NCBI GenBank assembly: GCA_022712835.1
Contig: JAFLJU010000300.1
Span: forward strand, 1 to 18,596
Direction: 5' to 3'
Source: Desulfobacteraceae bacterium
GTDB taxonomy: Bacteria > Desulfobacterota > Desulfobacteria > Desulfobacterales > Desulfobacteraceae
DNA length: 18,596 nucleotides
The translations under genes and the position numbers were made by a program. Of this stretch, positions 13,247 through 18,596 are shown piece after piece. Position 1 is the stretch's first letter; every line of letters begins with the position of its first letter. Below the pieces are notes generated by a model. It ran no database searches. It was not told the DNA's origin and saw nothing but the letters and a program-made list of their open reading frames with translations.

Positions 13247-14992
13247 ATGAAACGATTTTTTTTGCTGGTGATAGCAGGCTTTTTGTTTTTTTCATGCTCA
13301 GACACTTCCCCGAAAAATTCAAAGGTCTCAACCCGGGTGGATGCCACTCCGGAACTATTGGCCCATAGCCTGGAATTTGATCAGCAGATTTATCAGGTCA
13401 CGGATAATGTCTATTCTGCCGTGGGGTTCGGGCTTGCCAATTCCATTATGATCGAAGGTAAAGATGGGCTGATTATTGTGGATACCATGGAGTCGATGGA
13501 ACAGGCAAAAGCTGTGTTGGCCGGGTTCCGACAGATATCTGACAAACCGATAAAGGCATTGATTTATACCCATAACCATGTGGACCATATCATGGGGGCC
13601 CAGACCATGGCAGGTAGTGATAACCCTGAGATATATGCCCACAAAACTCTGGATTCCCATGTCCAGCGACTGGTGAATAAAATGCGGCCCATTATCGGTA
13701 CCCGAAGTATGCGCATGTTTGGCAATTATCTGGATGACAAGGGGCTTGTCAATTCCGGGATCGGCCCGTTTCTTGGCATCGGCCAGGATACTACTACAGG
13801 ATACCTGAGCCCCACCCAGACATTTTCCGACCAGATGGATATCCTGGTCGCAGGGGTGAAGATCAGGCTGATCCACGCCCCCGGTGAAACCGATGACCAG
13901 ATTAATGTTATATTGCCGGATCAGAACCTGCTCATCTGCGGGGATAATTTCTACCGCTCCTTTCCCAATCTTTATACCATCCGGGGCACGGCCTTCAGAA
14001 GTCTGGAAAATTGGTATAAGAGTGTGGATATGATCCGGGAGATCAGGCCCGAGTATCTGGTGCCCTGTCACGGCAGGCCCCTGTCCGGTGGGGAAAAAAT
14101 TTTGGCAGTGTTGACAGATTACAGGGATGCCATCCAGTATGTCCACGACCAGGGCATCCGGGGGATTAACATGGGCATGACCCCTGATGAGCTGGTGGCC
14201 TTTGTCAGACTGCCCCAACACCTGGCTGCCTCTCCCTATCTCCAGGAATTTTATGGAGCCGTATCCTGGTCACTCAGGTCACTTTTTTCAGGAAACCTGG
14301 GGTGGTTCAGCGGAGATGCGGCTGACCTGAATCCCTTGTCCAAAAGCCAAGAGGCCGCACTTCTGGCAGACCTTGCCGGAGGGAAAAAGAACCTGTTTTC
14401 AAAGGCAGCAGCTTTGTATCAAAGAAAAGAGTATCAGGCTGCCCTTGGGCTCACAGGGCATCTCCTTACCCTGGATTCTGGAAACAGGCAAGCAAAACGC
14501 CTGCGCATTGATGCCCTGGAAAAACTGGGGCAAAAAGAAAAAAATGCCAATGCACGACATTATTATTTAACGGAAGCTGCCGAGATCCGGGATGATTTTT
14601 TAGCAGTTGAGCGTGTCAAGATCAGTCGGGGCCAGCTATCCCAGTTTCCTTTGGAAGGTTTTTTTTCCATGCTCAGTGTGAGTTTGGACCCCTTGGATAG
14701 TGCGGAAATGGAAAAAACCGTTGGCATTCAATTTAAGGATGTGGACCAGAATTTTGGTATCTATCTTCGAAGGGGGGTGGCAGAGATCAGAAAAGGGATT
14801 CCGGAAAATCCGGATATCCTGGCCCGGGCAGATTCAACTGATTTTAAGGCCATGCTGGCAGGCATAAAAAGTCCTGTGACCACCCTTGCCGGGTTTGAAT
14901 ATGAAAAGGGAAATGCCGTTTCCATGGGCTTGTTTTTCAGCCTGTTTAAGCCGCCCGCCCAGAAGCTTGCCCATGTGTCTGTCGTAAAATAA
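13247..14992 (+). CDS. lipoprotein metallo-beta-lactamase-fold alkylsulfatase homologue
   Basis: A 581-residue protein with a lipoprotein signal (FLFFSC, acylated Cys17). The metallo-beta-lactamase domain (about 45-285) has the Zn motif THNHVDHIMG (His109, His111, Asp113, His114), Glu214 in HAPGETDD, Asp233 in CGDN and His275 in PCHGRP. A helical dimerisation region (about 285-440) with NPLSKSQEAALLADLAGG and a C-terminal SCP2-like domain (about 460-575) follow. This three-part order is that of type III alkylsulfatases (SdsA1/YjcS/BDS1). Known members cleave alkyl sulfate esters such as dodecyl sulfate. Export and lipid anchoring suggest action in the periplasm; the actual substrate is inferred. 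AAGGAGGT precedes the ATG. It is divergent from an AraC-type regulator, with the TruA-like gene close downstream. Confidence 0.85.
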   Translation: MKRFFLLVIAGFLFFSCSDTSPKNSKVSTRVDATPELLAHSLEFDQQIYQVTDNVYSAVGFGLANSIMIEGKDGLIIVDTMESMEQAKAVLAGFRQISDKPIKALIYTHNHVDHIMGAQTMAGSDNPEIYAHKTLDSHVQRLVNKMRPIIGTRSMRMFGNYLDDKGLVNSGIGPFLGIGQDTTTGYLSPTQTFSDQMDILVAGVKIRLIHAPGETDDQINVILPDQNLLICGDNFYRSFPNLYTIRGTAFRSLENWYKSVDMIREIRPEYLVPCHGRPLSGGEKILAVLTDYRDAIQYVHDQGIRGINMGMTPDELVAFVRLPQHLAASPYLQEFYGAVSWSLRSLFSGNLGWFSGDAADLNPLSKSQEAALLADLAGGKKNLFSKAAALYQRKEYQAALGLTGHLLTLDSGNRQAKRLRIDALEKLGQKEKNANARHYYLTEAAEIRDDFLAVERVKISRGQLSQFPLEGFFSMLSVSLDPLDSAEMEKTVGIQFKDVDQNFGIYLRRGVAEIRKGIPENPDILARADSTDFKAMLAGIKSPVTTLAGFEYEKGNAVSMGLFFSLFKPPAQKLAHVSVVK

Positions 14993-15036
14993 AAGGAGGC
15001 TGTCAATTCAAAAAGAAAGTGGTAAGATGTGAATTG

Positions 15037-15813
15037 ATGAAGATACAATACTATTATTTAATTCAAATCCAATATCTTGGGTTTCGGTACCACGGTTGGT
15101 TAAAGCAGCCAGGCCTGAAAACCGTTGAATTCATGGTGAGAAAAACCCTTGCCTTTATTCTGGGGCAGGGTGAGTTCAATATTTTGGGCACCAGTCGGAC
15201 CGATTCAAAGGTTTCTGCCAACCACTCGGCATTTGAGTTGTTTACAAATACGCCCCTTCATACAGAACCCTTTCTTATGGAATTGAATTTAAACCTGCCC
15301 AATGACATTAGAGCTTTGAAGATCACTCCAGTTGATAAAACATTTAATATCATCAACTCCCCCAGGGTAAAGGAGTATCTTTATCTGTTTTCCTTTGGTG
15401 AAAAACCCCATCCCTTCAGTGCGCCTTTGATCAGCTCCTTTCAGGAACATCTGGATATAGACATGATGAAACAGGGGGCTCAATTATTTTTAGGGATGCA
15501 TGATTTTAGACGATACTGCACAAAACCCAAACCCGGAACACAATTTCAAAGAGATGTTCTGGTGAGTCAAATAGAAGAAAACACGGCATTCTCAGCCAGT
15601 TTTTTTCCCGAGCAAAGCTATGCCTATCGCATTCAGTCCAAGGGATTCATGCGAAACCAGGTCCGTTTGATGATGGGGCAACTCTTAAGCCTTGGCAGGG
15701 GGGAAATCGGGCTGATCGATATCAAAGCCACACTTGCAGGAAAAGACAACCGGTCCTTAAGGCATATAGCCCCCGCCTCCGGCTTGATTTTAAATAAAAT
15801 TGAGTTTGACTAA
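15037..15813 (+). CDS. divergent TruA-like tRNA pseudouridine synthase
   Basis: About 258 residues from the ATG at 15037; a GTG at 15019 gives six more. MKIQYYYLIQIQYLGFRYHG matches the usual TruA N-terminus, so the ATG is preferred, although its ribosome-binding site (GGTAAG) is weak and an AGGAGG at 14994 is too far from either start. The catalytic-Asp motif reads GTSRTDSKVSA instead of the common GAGRTDAGVHA, keeping the R-T-D core (Asp56 from this start). GMHDFRRYC and FMRNQVRLMMGQLL correspond to later TruA motifs. TruA modifies U38-U40 of tRNA anticodon stems; the altered motif suggests a paralogue rather than the housekeeping enzyme. It lies 44 bp after the sulfatase-like gene and is possibly co-transcribed. 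Confidence 0.75.
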   Translation: MKIQYYYLIQIQYLGFRYHGWLKQPGLKTVEFMVRKTLAFILGQGEFNILGTSRTDSKVSANHSAFELFTNTPLHTEPFLMELNLNLPNDIRALKITPVDKTFNIINSPRVKEYLYLFSFGEKPHPFSAPLISSFQEHLDIDMMKQGAQLFLGMHDFRRYCTKPKPGTQFQRDVLVSQIEENTAFSASFFPEQSYAYRIQSKGFMRNQVRLMMGQLLSLGRGEIGLIDIKATLAGKDNRSLRHIAPASGLILNKIEFD

Positions 15814-15817
15814 GTGA

Positions 15818-15891
15818 ACCCTTTGAACGCCAATAGAATGGAAGTATCCGGACAGGTGTAGATGCTTCCATTCTATTGTCTGTTAAAGGGT
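15818..15891. terminator. long inverted repeat between convergent truA-like and lipoprotein genes
   Basis: A perfect 14-bp inner stem (CAATAGAATGGAAG at 15831-15844 with its complement at 15865-15878, 20-nt loop) is extended by an outer 7-bp stem (ACCCTTT at 15818-15824 with AAAGGGT at 15885-15891) across a 6-nt internal loop. It fills the gap between two convergent stop codons, as expected for a bidirectional terminator, but no T-run follows either arm. Confidence 0.7.
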
Positions 15892-15900
15892 GTTTGATTA

Positions 15901-17340
15901 CTAATCCTCAAACCAGAAGTAAAGGTAATCCAGACTGTTGATGGTTCCGTTTGTGTCTTGGAACCCATTATCCATTTTGACATAAATGTAAAGGTAATAA
16001 TGGTGATTTGGGATCGGTTTGAAAGAAAAGGTCTCATTGACTATGAGATCTTTTTTAATCGGTTGGTAATACGCTATTTGTTCAAAGCCACCTTGGCTTT
16101 CATATGTTTCGGTTTTTGCAAATTGGGATGCATGCTCATGGTGATAGTTGAGGGAAGAATCCGACGGGGAGACCCTTTTTTTATCAGTGGCATCGTAAAT
16201 TCCGGCATAAAGGTGGATCGTTGATTTCGAAATAATCAAATGGCTTGTATCCCCGCTTTGAAGAAAAGTGCTCACGGCAAAGTCCAGATTCAGTTTTTGA
16301 TCCTTTTTTCCTGTATAGATAAAATCGGCTCTGAGCTCTCTTTTTCCAGAACCCTTGAATGTGAAGGTGGGAAGAACTTCCTTGCTGAATTTGATGCCCA
16401 TGGGCCAGTCGTTTTCATCACCAAATTGTTTGATGCCCTTATAGTCCCAATGCGCCTCCCTCAGCAGGGTTGATTTTTCAGTATACCGGTTGTGGACGCG
16501 GTCGGTCAGGAAGGCATAGCCGTATTCCAGGGAACCGTTTGGATCCTTTTCGTAGTCGGTATTATAGCGCTGCACACGGGTCTCGCCGATTAATTTTCCT
16601 TCCGGCTCGCTTCCGTAGACAAATTGGCCCGAGGCATAGTTTGTGGACAGCGGTTCTATCTTGACCTGATACTTACCCTCTGGAATATTTTCAAAGGCAA
16701 AGGTATAAACCTTATAGGCCTTGCTTGGCTCTATGTTGATGATTTTTCCCTCGGGCGTGTCTGCAGACCGGTGATCGTAGACGGGTCCCTCCAGGTCATA
16801 GGCCGGGGATACGGAAGGCGTTTTGTAGATATGGCCCGTGGACATATTTGTTGCGGTAATGGAAAATCCCAGGGCATATTTTCCGGCATAAAGATCTTCG
16901 GTGGTGATGAAGGCACCGAAAAGGCCGTTGCAATTTTGCCCGGCCAGGCTTCGACGGATAAATTCGGTTTTCTTTAAGACAGCAGAACTCCCAACCGGAT
17001 TCAGATACCCATCCACGTTGTTGGGCCGGAGGTGGTGAACAACCAACCGAAATATGTTGTGGCTGTATGTGGAGACATCACTTCCTAAGCTCTCACTGCC
17101 TGCCTGATCGGCCAGGCATTTTTTAAACGCATTGATTTCTTCTTCCCTTGAGGGTTTGGCCGGATCCATGAAATAAAGGTAGAGGGAAAAAGCGAGCTGT
17201 TCGTATTCTATGAGGCTTGTGAAGTAATCCTCCAGGAGTTTATAGGAATCTTTAAAACTAAATTTGGTGTACTCTAGGTAGGTTGTGTAGTTGGTCAGAA
17301 GTGGGGGAGAGTCGGTTGTAAATGGCCTTGTACTGGGAAA
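15901..17340 (-). pseudogene. C-terminal part of a frameshifted large lipoprotein
   Basis: The frame open from 17340 to the TAG at 15901 has no credible start of its own; the first ATG (17169, MDPAKPSREEE) lacks a ribosome-binding site. Reading upstream of that ATG gives TNYTTYLEYTKFSFKDSYKL and LLEDYFTSLIEYEQLAFSLY, a natural continuation of the helical N-terminal part encoded in the other frame. After this helical start come about 380 residues of beta-rich sequence (FENIPEGKYQVKIEP, FTFKGSGKRELRADFIYTG) ending in YLYIYVKMDNGF and YLYFWFED. I recognise no family. Intact, the gene would encode about 773 residues. Whether this is a real pseudogene, a programmed frameshift or a sequence error cannot be told here. 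Confidence 0.7.
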
Positions 17341-18223
17341 TCATAGCATTGGATCCAAAGATGATCTCCTCATGTGCGATCATGAGCATCTTCGGGTCTT
17401 TGTCCATGACGGCCGTGCGGAATTTTCTAAAGGCTTCATCAATCCGTTCTTTGGCCGTCTGTGGGTAGTTGACGCTGTCCCGGGTCAGGCTTGCCTGCTT
17501 GATGACCGTATCTTCAATCTGATGCATGACGCCCTTGAGTTCATCTGTGGATTGCTCTATCTGACTCTGGACTTTAGAGAGCTGCTCCAGCACCACATCA
17601 ATTTTGGCTTCGATATCTTTCATCTTTTCGTAATAAGGGTCAAGGCCAGCTTCTCTTAGGGCAAACGTGAAGACCGGCCCGGCAAACACCTTGACTCCCG
17701 GAATGTCAGCGATTTTTTTACCCAAATCGACTCCCTTTCCGATGATATCACTGAGACTGTTATCAGGCTGGGGTGATGCGCTCTGGTTTTCGCCCTGCAT
17801 GCAGAGAGCGCCATAGGTGCTGGCGTTTTTATCGCTGATATCAATCTGGTTGAGTTCGGGACGGCCAAAGAAAGCGTTGTTTTCATCCACGGCCAGGTCT
17901 GCCCAGTATTGTTGGAACCATAATGTGTCTTTAACAGAGTCATCGTGGCTGGCCATATCGGCCAGTACCAGGAGCTCATCGGTATCCGGCAGCCTCAATC
18001 CCCTTTGTTCACAAAAGGTGCGGGCTTCGTCATGTGTCATCTGTTTTTCGGACTGCACCACAATGGTGGTGTTCGTCTCCAGGAGGTGGATATTGGTATT
18101 TGTCTCCAGAAAGTTGGTGGAATCAAATGAGTCGGACTCATTACACCCTGCCATGAGGAGGAGACTGACCAAAAAAAGGATACCGGCCAAACGAGAGAGA
18201 AAAAATCGCTGTGTATTCAACAT
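17258..18223 (-). CDS. N-terminal part of a frameshifted lipoprotein with a Lcl-like domain
   Basis: A 321-residue open frame as it stands. It starts with a lipoprotein signal (LLLMAGC, Cys26). A short Lcl/DUF1566-like region (about 55-140; MTHDEARTFCEQRGLRLPDT) follows, then a segment IGKGVDLGKKIADIPGVKVF (about 162-181). A long amphipathic helix or coiled coil (about 195-245; MKDIEAKIDVVLEQLSKVQS) comes next. The last 27 or so residues after YKAIYN are an out-of-frame tail. TTCCTTTT on the plus strand (AAAAGGAA on the coding strand) provides the ribosome-binding site before the ATG. Function is unknown; a surface-exposed or outer-membrane-anchored protein is inferred. It is best read with the downstream frame as one gene. 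Confidence 0.75.
   Translation of the reverse strand: MLNTQRFFLSRLAGILFLVSLLLMAGCNESDSFDSTNFLETNTNIHLLETNTTIVVQSEKQMTHDEARTFCEQRGLRLPDTDELLVLADMASHDDSVKDTLWFQQYWADLAVDENNAFFGRPELNQIDISDKNASTYGALCMQGENQSASPQPDNSLSDIIGKGVDLGKKIADIPGVKVFAGPVFTFALREAGLDPYYEKMKDIEAKIDVVLEQLSKVQSQIEQSTDELKGVMHQIEDTVIKQASLTRDSVNYPQTAKERIDEAFRKFRTAVMDKDPKMLMIAHEEIIFGSNAMISQYKAIYNRLSPTSDQLHNLPRVHQI
17303..17307 (-). other. homopolymer at the probable frameshift site
   Basis: Five G on the plus strand (CCCCC on the coding strand, in CTCTCCCCCACTT). Removing one C joins YKAIYNRLSP to LLTNYTTYLEY without a stop. The two frames are jointly open only from 17340 to 17261, so the shift must lie there, and this run is the obvious candidate. 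Confidence 0.6.
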
Positions 18224-18467
18224 AAAAAGTTCCTTTTGAAAGCGTTTTGATCGGAAAAAAATATTTAACCGGGAATAATTATTTTTGTCAATAAAATTCA
18301 GAAATATTGGGTAAATAATACCATAAAGTAAAACTTGTAAGAAAAATTACTACAGCACAATCAGAAATCCTCCAATTGATCCTTTGAGTTCTTCTTGATA
18401 GGTTGATAATCGGTAAAGAAAGTTTGTTAATTATTTTTTTAGTCAACATCCATTAAAGGAGAATCGT

Positions 18468-18596
18468 ATGAAAGTGAAACGTTTATTGGTCATCGGTTTT
18501 ATCGCAGTGGTTTCAATGGCATTCTGCCAGTCGGCATTTGCCAAGGATAGAATTGTATTCGGCGGCGGACCTGCCGGCGGTACTTTCCAGGTGGTT
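18468..18596 (+). CDS. TAXI-family TRAP transporter solute-binding protein, 5' part
   Basis: The first 43 codons run off the window. A Sec signal peptide (MKVKRLLVIGFIAVVSMAFC through AFA-KD, cleavage near residue 25) leads into RIVFGGGPAGGTFQVV, the beta strand and glycine-rich loop that open mature TAXI-type TRAP binding proteins. These periplasmic proteins capture organic acids or amino acids for a TRAP membrane permease, which would be expected downstream. AAAGGAGAATC gives a strong ribosome-binding site. The preceding 244 bp are AT-rich and hold no other gene that I can see. Confidence 0.85.
   Translation, partial: MKVKRLLVIGFIAVVSMAFCQSAFAKDRIVFGGGPAGGTFQVV

Noticed and set aside
13355..14221. 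288-codon minus-strand frame opposite the sulfatase-like gene
   Set aside because: His/Gln/Ile-rich antisense shadow of the metallo-beta-lactamase coding strand.
15019..15036. GTG at 15019 as start of the TruA-like gene
   Set aside because: The upstream AGGAGG is about 19 nt away, and the added residues (VRCEL) are not typical of the family N-terminus; the ATG at 15037 is preferred, though not proven.

Overview
The gene content points to an anaerobic sulfate-reducing deltaproteobacterium, most likely Desulfobacterota of the Desulfobacteraceae type. This rests on an Hcp operon beside an HcpR-type Crp/Fnr regulator, a tungsten/molybdenum aldehyde:ferredoxin oxidoreductase (AOR), radical SAM enzymes, many ferredoxin-type proteins, lipoproteins and a TAXI-type TRAP transporter. 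That placement is inferred from protein families only. Genes are closely packed and no gene-free stretch exceeds 300 bp. I see no rRNA, tRNA, CRISPR array, insertion sequence or phage gene.

Layout. Bases 1-4303 hold minus-strand genes: a radical SAM protein, a secreted two-module DUF1566/Lcl protein with C-terminal EF-hands, and a radical SAM/SPASM-like protein. The last is divergent from a small SRPBCC (START-like) protein at 4521-4961, and five 14-bp tandem repeats lie between them. A strong hairpin and a 15-bp tandem repeat separate the SRPBCC gene from the convergent AOR gene (5104-6831).

The core of the window is 7118-12060. An HcpR-like regulator on the minus strand faces a plus-strand operon: hcp, a zinc-ribbon/HDIG phosphohydrolase, a ferredoxin-like protein, and a small siroheme/[4Fe-4S] protein with an N-terminal PCP_red-like domain. 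A CRP-like palindrome (7892-7907) and a 13-bp tandem repeat precede hcp. This looks like a nitrosative-stress (NO/hydroxylamine) module in which Hcp is combined with an electron-transfer protein and a second possible N-oxide reductase.

Next, an AraC-family regulator (12032-13060, whose 3' end overlaps the operon) is divergent from a lipoprotein-type metallo-beta-lactamase alkylsulfatase homologue (13247-14992), followed by a divergent TruA-like pseudouridine synthase. A long inverted repeat closes that block. The minus strand from 18223 to 15901 carries one large lipoprotein gene of unknown function, split by a +1 frameshift near a run of five identical bases. The window ends in the first 43 codons of a TAXI-family TRAP transporter binding protein.

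Three intergenic arrays of short tandem repeats (periods 13, 14 and 15 bp, four to five copies each) recur across the window and are the most unusual non-coding feature.
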